Shown one piece after another: positions 24,190 to 34,701 of a DNA stretch of 64,000 bases. Every line of letters starts with the position of its first letter. Positions within the stretch are counted from its first letter, which is position 1. The notes under the pieces are model-generated. The model saw only the letters and a list, made by a program, of their open reading frames with translations, was not told the origin of the DNA and ran no database searches. Origin of the DNA: Lolium rigidum (Eukaryota > Streptophyta > Magnoliopsida > Poales > Poaceae); contig NC_061513.1 in NCBI RefSeq assembly GCF_022539505.1, forward strand, positions 346,843,617 through 346,907,616. The letters are read 5' to 3'. Position numbers and translations under genes: made by a program.

Positions 24190-27100
24190 TCAAGGTGGTT
24201 CCAGCTCCAGCGGTGCTCTGATCTTGTTTAACAGATGCTTCGTAAAGAGGTCTACTTCCTCCCATATCTGTTCCTTGAAAGGAACTTTCCAGTTTCTCAG
24301 ATAGGAAAGGATAACCCTCCACACCTGCTTCAAATTCAACCAGGTAAGTCTATTAAACACTAAACTATTTCTAGAATTCCAAATCCCCCACAGCACAGCA
24401 GAGGAAATGAAATTAAACTGTAAAAACCTCTTGTTACATAACCATCTACCAGCTATATCTATATATTTCTCTACTTTAAACTTGCAAATATCTGTAACCA
24501 TTCCCCACATCTGTTTAGCCACAATACAGTAAAAAAACAAGTGGTGTACACTTTCAAACTCTCTACAAAAGGAGCACTCCATAGGTTTTGGAATCCCCCT
24601 CTTCCTCAAGTTGTCTCTAGTCATAATTTTATTTTGAGACATCAGCCAAAGAAAAATTTGTATTCTAGGTGGAATTTTTAAGTCCCACACAGCAGGTAGA
24701 TAAATTGGAGTTACTCCTCTAAAATTCACTAGAGCATACATTGATTTTGAAGAGTACACACCATTTGTTTCATAAACCCAAATGAGTTGATCCTCATCAG
24801 AATTGAAAACTATAGTTTCAAACAATAGCTACTAATTCCAGCCATTGCACCATCATAACATCAGTGAAATTTCTCCTAAAATCACACCTCAAATTTGTGC
24901 CATCCCAGAGTTCCCTAACAGTTTTAGTTTGTTGGTTAGAAACAAAATATATGTCCCAAAATTGTGTCGCCAAGTTAGTATTACCAAACCAAATATCTTC
25001 CCAAAATCTAACACTTCTACCATTTCCTATTTTCCATTTGTATCCAAACTTCACCGCTTCTGCAGCACCCATCACTCCTTTCCAAAAGGTAGATGGGTGT
25101 GCATCATGGCAACACAAAATGTTGGGGTCCTTAGTATTATATTTACAATCTATGACTTTCCTCCACAGGGTCCCTTCACCCTGGATATATCTCTTCACCC
25201 AAGACCCTAAGAGACATAGATTTAAATCTTGCAGGTTAGGGACCCCCATGCCACCAAACTCTTTTCTCATACATACAGAGGACCAATTTTCTAAATGTAT
25301 TTTATTGTTCCCTTCCTCATCATTCCATAGGCAATTGGCTAGCTGTGTATTGATAAGTTTCAAAGCCCATTTGGGGAACTTAAAGAAAGAGAGCAAATAA
25401 ACTGGAATACTGGCTAATACTGATCTCACTAATTCCCTCTTAGCTGCAGAAGATAACAACTTCCCTCTCCAACCAGCTAACCTACTTAAAAGGGAGTCAA
25501 TCAAAGGCTGTAGATCTTCTCTCTTCAATTTATCATAATGAAGAGGGATCCCTAGATATCTGATTGGAAAAGACCCTAGCACACATCCAAAAGTCTCCAG
25601 GAAAGTATTACATTCCCCTATTTCTACATTGATAGGTATTAACTCACTCTTATGATAGTTAATCCTCATGCCAAAAATCTGTTCAAAACAAGTTAGGATC
25701 CATTTCATATTAGTAGCTATCTCATTACTTTTCTCAAGGAAAATTAAGGTGTCATCAGCATACTGAAGACAGATAACACCCCCTGGAACAAAGTCAGGGC
25801 AAAGCCCCCTAATCATCCCTACATCCCCTCCTTTGATCAACATTTTAGAGAAAACATCCACTACAAAGTTAAACAGACCAGATGACAAGGAGTCCCCCTG
25901 TCTTAAACCTTTGCCAGTGGTAAAAAAATCACTTTCTACTTCATTTATCTTCACACCTACTGAACCACCAGTGGTCAATTGTTTTATAAGTCTAATCCAG
26001 AAGGGACTAAAACCTCTAAGATGCAGTACCTCATACAAAAAATCTAGATTAACCCTATCATATGCTTTTTCATAATCAATTTTAAAGACAAAACCTTCTT
26101 CTTTCCTCCTATGTACCTCATGTACAATTTCATGTGCAGTAACAACACTCTCCAAGATATATTTGCCTTTAATAAAAGCAGATTGATTTGGAGAAATCAA
26201 CCTACCAATAATTCTGGCCAACCTATTTGTCAACACTTTGCAGAAGATCTTAAAACTACAGTTAAGCAGACTTATAGGTCTGAACTTCTTCATAGTCCTA
26301 GCATCATTCTCTTTTGGAATCAAAGTAATCATAGCAAAATTCAGTCTAAAAATATCTAGCTTATCATCAAACCAAGCATCAAAGAGATGTAGTAAATCCA
26401 AAGCGATAATATCCCAATATTTCTGATAGAAGTAAAAAAGATAAGCCATCTGGCCCAGGTGCTCCATCTGCATATGACCCAAACACAACATCTTTTATCT
26501 CCTCTAAAGTAAATCTCTTTTCTAAAATCTCATTTTATTCTGCAGTTACTCTTTCCTCAGGTAAGAAAAAGTCATCTATCAGCCTAATCTCAGGTCTCTC
26601 TTCAGCCCCAAACAAATTCTTATAAAAAGCTTTAGCTATCTCTAGCATCTTTTTGGTTTCAGTTACAGGGCCCTCAGGTCCCTCCAGCACAGGAATCATT
26701 TTCTTCCTTCTCCTCTGGTTGGCTAAAGCATGAAAATAAGCAGTATTTCTATCCCCCTCACACACATCCCTATCTCTAGATCTTTGCTTTGCTTTAATTT
26801 CCTCAATTATCCAAAAGGAGCTCAATTCAGCAAGAATTTGATTAAATCTACCAGCTTCACCCTCAGATAGTTCCTGAGTTTCAGCCTTAACATCTAAAGC
26901 ATCATACTCCTCCATAAGAGATTTTTTCTTTTTCCTAATTTCAGCATCTATATTAGCACTCCAGCCTTTAGCAGAGCTCCTAAATTTCCTTACCTTAGCC
27001 TGCCATATGTCTAAAGGATTATTACTTTGAACTGGAATAGACCAGGCCTTAACTACCACATCAAGGAAGTCTACCCTAGTACTCCACCACTTTTCAAATT

Positions 27101-27830
27101 TAAAACTACTTTTCCTAGGAACATTTACCTCCCCAGAATCCCAAACTATTGGAGTGTGATCACTCCCTAATCTAGGTAAGGCTCTTGCATTCCCCAGAGG
27201 GAATAAAGCCTCAAAACTAGTGTTGCGTAAAAATTCTATCTATCCTACTCATAATCCTATTGTTTTGGTTGTTACTCCAAGTAAAAGATCTACCTGCCAA
27301 ACCTATTTCTACTAATGCCCACATATCAATCCAAGCATTAAGCTTATCAGCCCATTTAAAATCTATAGAACCATTGATTTATCACTCTGAAACCTAACCA
27401 GATTAAAGTCCCCTCCAATCATGGCAGGACCATCCCAATTTAAAAACAAATCATGTAACTCTGAAATAAACAACTCCTTACCCTCCTCATAAGGAGAACC
27501 ATACACTGTAGTTAACCTAATCACTACACCTGAACTTTTCAGTCTAGCAGTTGTACTAACAGAAAAGGACTTAATGTCCCAAGAAATAACCTCAAAGATA
27601 TCATTATTCAGACCAACTAGAATACCACCAGCAGTCCCTACTGCAGGCATATAGTTCCACTCAAAATTCCTATCTCCTAGTATAGATTTCAAGAAAGACT
27701 TAGAGAACTTCTCTTTTTTTGTCTCTTGAAAACCAATATAGTCAACTTTCAAAGGGATAACAGTATCCTCCAGGCATTTCTTCCTACCAGGAGCAGTAAT
27801 CCCTCTAATATTAAAAAAGGAAACTAACAT
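24190..27830 (-). pseudogene. LINE ORF2: endonuclease, reverse transcriptase and zf-RVT, broken
   Basis: In order on the minus strand: an AP-endonuclease N-terminus (27830-27363) with FFNIRG, GFQETK and GGDFN; a linker region with many stops (27362-27060); a connecting segment (27059-26535); the reverse transcriptase (26491-24818) with FRPISLLN, FKIDYEKAYD, GLRQGDSLS and the catalytic LQYADD; and a zf-RVT domain (24825-24190) with PPRIQIFLWL and CSFCREFESVHHLFF. Frame changes near 27363, 26535-26491 and 24820 inactivate it. The ATG overlaps the ORF1 stop by seven bases. The function would be target-primed reverse transcription of the element's RNA. Confidence 0.9.
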
Positions 27831-28027
27831 TGTAACCTCTTCCTGGGGTGCTTGCCCCGAGATTTTCTAATGACTTCTATCCATTTATCCCCTTCATCCT
27901 CATAACTCTCATCAACTTCCTTCTCATACTTTTCAGGAGTAACAACTAAAGCACTATTATCAGAACATAAAGCTATTTTTTGAGATTCAAGAGGTAAATT
28001 CTCACTAGGAATCTCATTATCTACTAA

Positions 28028-29732
28028 GTACCCCTTTGTTTGGGCTTAAATTCTTGATTCTTGGATTCTAGCTATTATAGAATTAGAATCTGAAACAAAC
28101 AGCCCACCTCAATATCCAGATTGTCCAAAATCGATTCTGAAAAATACACACAGAGCACCACAATCTCAGAATTGGCAAAATAGGTGATTCCCGAGCTTTT
28201 TCTTTTGGGCCGAACCGTTTTCCGCGCGAGGTCTCGTCTTCACGAGCGGAGACGCACGACCCCTGCCCTGCATCAGGGCGCGTCACGAGCGCACCCGCCC
28301 CCGCGTGGCCGCCGCCTCTCCCTTCGCGATCTCTGCCGAGGCGCCGGCCCCAGCCCCTCCGGCCGCCGCCGGATCCCGTTCCTCTGGCCGCCGCCGCCGG
28401 CTCCCACCTGCTCGATCGGCCCCATTCCTCCGGCCGCCGCCGGCTACCACCCGCTCGTCCGGCCCCGTTCGTCCGGCCGCCGCAGGCTCCCACCCGCTTG
28501 TTCGGCCCCGTTCCTCCGGCGCTCGACCACGTCCAGATTCCAGGTTGCAGGGGCGCTCTAGCAGGCCCCAATTCTCTTCACCGGTCAACTCGCTGCGCTC
28601 CACCACCCTGTGAAGGTACGTATATGTTGTTGTTCTCTGTGATGTGCTTTGCTTTGCTCTGTGTGAATATGTTGTTCACATATACATGTTGTTAGAAACT
28701 ATTTTGAATACTACTTGCTGTTAGAAAATATGAATAGTAGTGACATGTTGTTCACATATACATGTTGCTGTTAGAAAATATGAATAGTTCTGCTATGTTG
28801 TTCACTATGTAAATTTAATTTTATATGCTGTTATGTTTAATTTGTACATAACAATACCATAGTACATAACAATATATGTGTTGTTTTTCAGGTAGGTACT
28901 ATCTTGTTGATTCGGGTTATCCAAATACCAATATGAGGGGTATCTAGCTCCATACAAGTCGACAAAATACCATGTGCCAGAATTTATCCATGGTGATCCC
29001 CCCAATGGTAAAAAAGAAATCTTTAACCATGCTCATTCGTCGCTAAGCAATGTCATTGAGCGTGCATTTGGTGTGTTAAAGATGAAGTGGCGTATTTTAC
29101 TGCATATGCCATCTTACCCCCGTGACAAGCAAGCTTTGATCATTGTTGCTTGTATGGCACTTCATAATTTTATCAGGGACAACCACTTGAAAGATAAAGA
29201 GTTTGATAGATGTGACAGTGATGAGTACTACATGCCAGGAGATCTACTACCTCCACCTACTGGCCGTGTATCTAACATTATGCATGGTGATGATGCTCTC
29301 ATGAAAGTAATCAGAGAGAGAATAGCTGATGGATTATTGACAGCTACAGATGGAGTTTAGTTTTACGCGGTACTTTCGGGTGATGGTTGATGTACGTTTA
29401 GGATGATGGTTGGTAATTAAACATGCATTTTGGATGATGGTTTTAATTTCTTAAATATTTGTATACATACTTGTCATTTTAATGAAACCCCGACAGAAGC
29501 AATAACTAGAACACGCATAAATGAAGACATAACATATATTTTATATTAATTCCGGTCCGTAAAGCTGCCCAAACAGTAAAGTAAACAAACAGACAGATTC
29601 TGATTCTCAGATCCCACAGCAGGGTAAACAAACAGTCTGCTTCTGATTTCAGAAATCAAGAATCACAGCTGATTCTCAGGAATCAGGATTGACAGCAGAA
29701 TTTCAGAATCCAAAGCCCAAACAAAGGGGGCC
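28028..29732 (+). mobile_element. PIF/Harbinger element nested in LINE ORF1
   Basis: 1705 bp. The ends GTACCCCTTTGTTTGGGCTT and, reversed, GGCCCCCTTTGTTTGGGCTT are inverted repeats, with TAA on both sides (28025-28027 and 29733-29735). Removal of the element plus one TAA restores the LINE ORF1 frame exactly, which confirms the boundaries. Inside are a GC-rich leader-like stretch (28200-28620) and the C-terminal part of a transposase. The N-terminal and central catalytic parts are missing. Confidence 0.9.
28893..29360 (+). pseudogene. Harbinger transposase C-terminal fragment (DDE_Tnp_4 / HARBI1-like)
   Basis: An exon-like stretch after a possible acceptor (tttttcag) encodes YLVDSGYP, then after a one-base shift GYLAPYKSTKYHVPEF, NHAHSSLSNVIERAFGVLK and ALHNFIRDNHL, the typical end of PIF/Harbinger transposases, followed by TAG. 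The upstream catalytic residues are absent and there is a frame break near 28935, so it is not functional. Confidence 0.85.
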
Positions 29733-31596
29733 TAAACCACCCCTAGGTGATCTGTACCTATAATGCTTGTTTTCTACCCTATCATTCTCACTAATAGCAG
29801 AAATATCCACCCCAACTTTTCTAGCTAAGGATTCAAGAAAATCAACATCAAGAGACTGAAAAGCATTAGACTGCATTATACCTTTCATCTTCTTGTTAGG
29901 CTCCTCCAGATTGCTCCTTTTCTTGTACTCAATTGCTTTCTTCATGACATTAATGGAAGTATCCACCCTAGAGCTCTGTCTGGTAGCTTGCACAGGTCCC
30001 CAAGCCTTCTTCTTCCCTTTGTCCTTGTCCACTTTGTCCACAATCATCTCCTTGTCAGATTTCTCCAGAGTGGGAAAGAGATCATCTGGTAGAGCAGCTT
30101 CAAGGTCATCCACCTTCATCTCCAAAGTCTCCATATCACCAACCTGTTGACCAGCAAGAACTCCTTGATTCTCCAAGAGGAAAGTCTGCACTTCATCCCC
30201 CATTTCATCTTGAGAGCAACCACCACTTTTCCAGATAAACCTGCCATCTTCACCAACACAACCATTTTTAATCAGCAAGTCATATACCTCTGCACCACTA
30301 ACATACTCCTTGACTTCTTCACCATCAGCCACAAGTCTTCTCACCACAGATCCACCACCAGAAGCACCAGGTGTCATCACAACAGAATTGGCACTTGCAC
30401 CTCCAGCTGCATTACTTCTGTCAGTTTCCATACCATCCTGTCTTTCACCAGTTTGCTCTTCATTTCCATGCTCATCATTTCCATCTGAAGGAGGTGGAGG
30501 TGGAGGGGGAGGATCCTCAGCTACCCCCATGGCAGGCTCTCCTTCTGCTTCAAACAGCAATTGATGAAATTTGCCTTGAAAATGAAACAACCTGCCAGCA
30601 GGAATTCTAGATGTATCTCTGCACTTTATCTTGACCCTAACCACCTCAGCACAATCCTTGAACACACTCATCCAATCTATCTCTTCTAGGATGCCACACA
30701 CAGACACAGCTTGAGCAATACAGTTCCATTCACACCATGGAGGTTGCAGGCCATGGATTTTCATCCAAGTCTCTTGCATGACAGCTACAGGGTCAGGGTC
30801 ATCATCCCAAGCCTCCACTTTTAACCAGACACCAGGTTTTGTGAGACCAAACCTAGGGTAGCCAATCACCTGGTCCACTGGGAGATGTGGTGGAAATTTG
30901 ACCAGATAAGACCATTGAGTGAGTTCTCTAATCTGCCAAGGCCAATTTGTTCTGTAAATTCCAGCAAACTCCTTAGCTAGCTCTGTCTTGGTTATGTTGC
31001 CCTCTTCTATCAACACCAGACCACAATTCTTGGTGGTAGCTACAGGGTTCACCACCACATCAGGGATCTCAATATGGAAGAATCCCAAGCCATTAGCTGC
31101 ACTACCAATATACTTAGCTACCTGAGGAGGCCTCTTAATGACAGGACAACCTTCCACAGCATGATTTGTTGCCTTGCAAATGAAACAGAAAGCCTTCTTC
31201 TCACAAGATTGTTTGAAGTGTCCAGGTTCACCACAGCCAAGACAGATAGTATCAACATATGACATCTGGTTTGGGATCACTTGAGCTGATTCCCCATTCC
31301 CTCCACTCTTCTTCTTCTGCATCTGTTTGGGTTCTCCACTTTTCCCCTTGGCAGCATTCACACCCTCTGAATTATGACTGTTCTGAGAGAAATCTTCAGA
31401 ATTGGGAGCTACCCACTGGTTGGATGGATATCCAAACTGCTGAGGAGGGAATTGGGGGTATGCACCCTGGAAGGCCCAAGGGGGAGGCATCCCTCCAGGC
31501 ACAAAGCCATAAGGTTGAGGAGGGAAAGGGAAGCTACCTTGATTCTGCTGGAAGTCTTGGAACGGCTGCTGTTGTTGCTGCTGAGGCTGGCTAAAT

Positions 31597-32067
31597 TGCC
31601 GAGCAATCTTTGTCAAAAGAAGGTAGTTAACGACCTGATCATAACCGTATTTTGTTAGAAGTCTTAAGAAAACTGCACCACAAATACTCCTTTTAGTATT
31701 AAGTAGTTCTACTCTGCCTATTATCTTTAGCTCGGTGGTCACTGTTTAATTTAGAATTTGGTGGTTAGTTGTGGATGTCTGTCCTATTCTACCAAGATCT
31801 TATCTTTGCAACTCTGGAATTATGCTTTGCAAGTTGCAACTAGTTGCACATATGGAAGTTAAAAAAAAAACAAGTGCACCAGTCCTGTCAAATTCATTAT
31901 ATAACTCATTTTCCATCATATACTCCAAAAGCAAACTTCTAGAATCAGGATACGTCGGAACCGTTTTTTTTGTAAACGTAGCAAAATCATCATTTTAATC
32001 TTATAAAGGTTATACAATACTCACGCACATAGATATTGGGTTGAAGCTTCTGAGTGCCATAAAAGAG
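31597..32067 (+). repeat. Continuation of copy A after the LINE (segment D)
   Basis: This starts with the right-hand LINE target duplication and continues GTCAAAAGAAGGTAGTTAAC, matching copy B (52152-52640) and copy C (60590-60628) past the point where copy A is cut. It ends at 32067 next to TTA and the start of the composite TIR element. Confidence 0.8.
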
Positions 32068-32353
32068 TTAGAGCGTTTGGCCTCCCCACGCCGAAATCCG
32101 GGGTAAATTTCCTCCGGATTGGACGTAAAATTGGCGTGGGGAGCACCAGTTTCCCAGCCGCGATCTCAGGCGAAGACACCGATCTAAATTTAAAAAACGA
32201 AAGCTTGACGAAATACGGCTAAAAACGATTGAATTTAGACTAAATTTAATATATTTACTATATAGAGGGCGAAGTTCATACATAGAGGCCGAATTCGAAT
32301 ATATTTTGAATTCGGCCGGGGGAATACAAATTTAAATATTAAAACACGGCGTT

Positions 32354-33383
32354 CTACATGCCGAAATGGCGGTAGAACACCGTGTAGTCCTCGTGACCGT
32401 CGCCGCCATCATCGTCGGAGCCGTCGTCGTCGAAACGCGGCGGCGCCGTCGGCGCCTGGCTGCTGGTACCCTGGCCGGGGTCTCCCCACCGGCCACCGTG
32501 GCGTGGCGGGGACGGCGAGGGCTTGTACCACTCGTCGTCGGACTCCTTCTCGAGGTCGATGACGGGGACGGGGGCACCAGGTGGAGGAGTCGCAGGCCGG
32601 CGGTAGCGAGCGGCCTCCCCGAGGAGCCGAGCCTACCGCTCCGCCTCCTCCTTCTCCCACTGCTCTCGACCAGGCGCAGGCCTGGTCGAGGGGCATGGCG
32701 TTGTCGGCGGGGACGAGGTCCTGGAGGGACCTTGCCATGACGGCCTCGAGGATTGCGGCATCCTCGGCGTCGTCAACCTCCTCCATCTTCACCGGCTTGC
32801 GTTTCCGCTCGCCGGAGGTGCCTGGTTCGCGCTTGGGGCGAACCAGGCGGAGGCGGCCGCGTTGCAGCGAGGGATCGCGAATGACGATCCCGCCGCCGCT
32901 GCGTGCACGGTTGCGCGGCGGGGAAAGCGGCCCCGGTTTCACCGGCGCCCATGATGGCGCCGACCTGGAGATCGGCGTCGACCTCGACGCCGAACCGGAC
33001 GACGAGGAGCTGGCAGACTTGCGCCGTGGCTGCCAGCTGCTTCCCCGGCGGCGGCTAGCCGATGCCCTCGACGGCGGGGGCATCGTCAGGACGGGCGCGT
33101 TGCCTCCCTCGATGTGCTCGATGACGGCGTCGAGCGTCCGGACCGGCACGCTCCACCAACGCCGGCGTCCCGCGGCGTTGTTGCATGGAGGCGGAGGCGG
33201 CGGGCCGTCGTAGGAGGCGAGCTCCTGCTCCCACCGCCGCAGGAAATAGGAGTTACATGCCGTGTAGTTGTCGGGGTGGTGGCGTGGCTCGGTGCGCTCC
33301 TGGTCCGACAATGTCAGTCGGACCTCCTCGATGGTGGCGTCGAGGGCGTGGCCCTGGGGCGGCGGCGGGATTGGCACGCCGCC
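32354..33383 (-). pseudogene. C-terminal half of a repetitive proline/basic-rich ORF of a class II element
   Basis: The frame begins GVPIPPPPQGHALDATIEEV (entering from the gypsy boundary at 33383), continues with WWSVPVRTLDAVIEHIEGGN, a Ser/Arg-rich low-complexity part, and an acidic segment with EEVDDAEDAAILEAVMARSL. It changes frame near 32600-32700 and ends DYTVFYRHFGM with a TAG at 32354. I recall near-identical ORFs as a recurrent repeat in Triticeae annotation; no enzymatic domain is known to me. It has no start here: its N-terminal half is at 48576-48717. Confidence 0.6.
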
Positions 33384-33941
33384 TGTCGTTGCCTAATCGA
33401 CAATACCTCGGAGGAGGGATCCTCACGAGGGGGAGAAGAAGTAGGGGCCATAGGGCGGAGTGCACACGGGACGGTGGTACGCGAGTTACCCAGCTTCGGA
33501 ACACCTGCACGATGACAGGGGCCTACTGCTGCTTGTCTGGAATTATCTGGGCGCTTGCGCGTTGTTACAATGATTGTGGTTGTGTCTCTAGGGCTCCCGG
33601 GATCCGGCTTATAAAGGCGCACGGATTTAGGGTTTACATGGAGAGTCCTAGCCGGATTACAGATAGCCTAACTACGGTACAATATCTTGCCGTGCACGTC
33701 ACGGATCCGCCTTCCTTACATGTCGTACTGGATCCGGGTTCCTACTGGGCCTCCATGGATCCGGGTTACTCCCAAGGTCGGTCGGATCCGGCTTCCTGTT
33801 CCTGGGCCGGACATCTTCCGTCAGGATCAACAGCAACTGGGCCGCCCGATGGGCCACATGCCTCATCACCGTCTGTGGGCCACCCGGGCTTGCCGGATCT
33901 AGGCACCGTCGATGGTACACCCATGAAGTATACCCACAACA
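33384..33941 (-). repeat. Gypsy 3' LTR (element orientation)
   Basis: 558 bp, TG...CA ends. It contains several GGATCCGG-like motifs (for example near 33600, 33708, 33731, 33758 and 33784) and a TTATAAA motif near 33610. It directly abuts the interrupted ORF at 33383. Confidence 0.95.
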
Positions 33942-34360
33942 GTAGCCCCCAGAGTTCTCCGAGTTTCGCCTGCGGCTTCCGCCATGCTTCTACCGTAAGT
34001 TTCCGGCATCGTTGATAACGCGGAGAAACTTGAAGAGCTCCAACTTTGCATTTTCTTCTTTTCCCAACTTTCAGTCGGAAAATGCTCTCATCCTGCGGGA
34101 CTTCATCCATCGACATTCCAAAGAACATTTCCGGGTTACTCCCTGCTCACGAATGGAAGCTAACTTATTCTCATGCAATCACCCGGAATCTTAAAAGACT
34201 CAAACGGTCCCGCCAATTCTGGCGCCATTTTCTCGCGATTTCCGCGGTAACTTATCTCTAGCCATTTTTACCGTTAGGGTTTTGGGACACGTGTCACGCA
34301 TCCAACGGCGCGACGCTTGCGTTCCGACCATAGGATGCGGAGCACGAATCTTATCCCTTC

Positions 34361-34372
34361 AACCTATAAATA
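34361..34372 (+). promoter_or_regulatory. TATA box of the opposite-strand gene in the gypsy element
   Basis: CCTATAAATATCC at 34363-34375 contains a consensus plant TATA box (TATAAATA 34365-34372). It is followed about 30 bp later by a CT-rich leader (ttaccctcattcacccccttctcacc), which is the normal layout of a plant RNA polymerase II promoter, and by a leader intron (34591-34701) that ends one base before the ATG. Confidence 0.65.
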
Positions 34373-34701
34373 TCCACCGTCGAGGCCCCTTACCCTCATT
34401 CACCCCCTTCTCACCTCTCTGCCGAGCGCCGCCCGTGAGCTCTTCCTCCGCCGCGCCGGATCCTGCCGGAAAAGTCGCCGGAGCTTCACCGGAGCGAATC
34501 CACCACCGCAGTGTTCTTCGTGTTCTTAACTCCGGCGAGCCACTGCGCGGAAAACTCGCCGCCGGCAACTCAGGCCACCGCATTCGCCATTACGGTAAGT
34601 CTTCGAGCTTCACTCTTACGCCGCAGTTGGTAGGGATGAATTTTGGGGAGACGACGTGGGATCCGACTAAAGAAAGTTTCCGCCAAACCCTTTTTCTTCA
34701 G

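Larger units (their letters stand above)
23828..31596 (-). mobile_element. L1-type LINE retrotransposon, 7.8 kb, with nested Harbinger element
   Basis: Both sides carry the same 15-bp target duplication TGCCGAGCAATCTTT (23813-23827 and 31597-31611). A short poly(T) at the left end is the poly(A) tail of a minus-strand element. It contains ORF1 (zinc knuckles, DUF4283-like region) and ORF2 (endonuclease, reverse transcriptase, zf-RVT). The 5' end lacks an obvious untranslated leader, since ORF1 is already open at the boundary, so it is probably 5' truncated. ORF2 has several breaks, so the copy is dead. It split copy A of the NUP35-derived segment. Without the 1.7 kb nested insert it is about 6.1 kb. 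Confidence 0.9.
27824..31596 (-). pseudogene. LINE ORF1 (DUF4283-like, two zinc knuckles), interrupted by a Harbinger element
   Basis: From the element's 5' boundary the frame runs through a Gln/Pro-rich N-terminus (PQQQQQQPFQDFQQ), two CCHC-type knuckles (CLGCGEPGHFKQSC and CFICKATNHAVEGCP), a DUF4283-like nucleic-acid-binding region (WQIRELTQWSYLVKFPP, GVWLKVEAWDDDPDP) and an acidic C-terminal part. At 29735 it enters a transposon that extends to 28028. Beyond that, 28027-27824 continues in the same frame and ends in TAG. The start codon is unclear because the frame is open at the truncated 5' end; the first Met after the boundary is within GGMPPPW. ORF1 binds element RNA and acts as chaperone (family knowledge). 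Confidence 0.82.

Noticed and set aside
28184..28613. GC-rich open frames on both strands
   Set aside because: Compositional artefacts in the leader-like part of the nested Harbinger element; no conserved motif.
29703..31742. LINE ORF1 taken as starting at 31742
   Set aside because: Bases right of 31596 belong to the target duplication and the host repeat, so the first 40-odd codons are not part of the element.
32409..33377. A host gene beginning at the internal Met MPIPPPPQG
   Set aside because: The N-terminal half of the same repetitive ORF lies at 48717-48576, so this Met is internal to a split transposon ORF.
34282..34701. Start of the antisense gypsy gene at 34282
   Set aside because: This lies upstream of the TATA box (34365) and the region includes a good leader intron (34591-34701); ATG at 34702 fits better.
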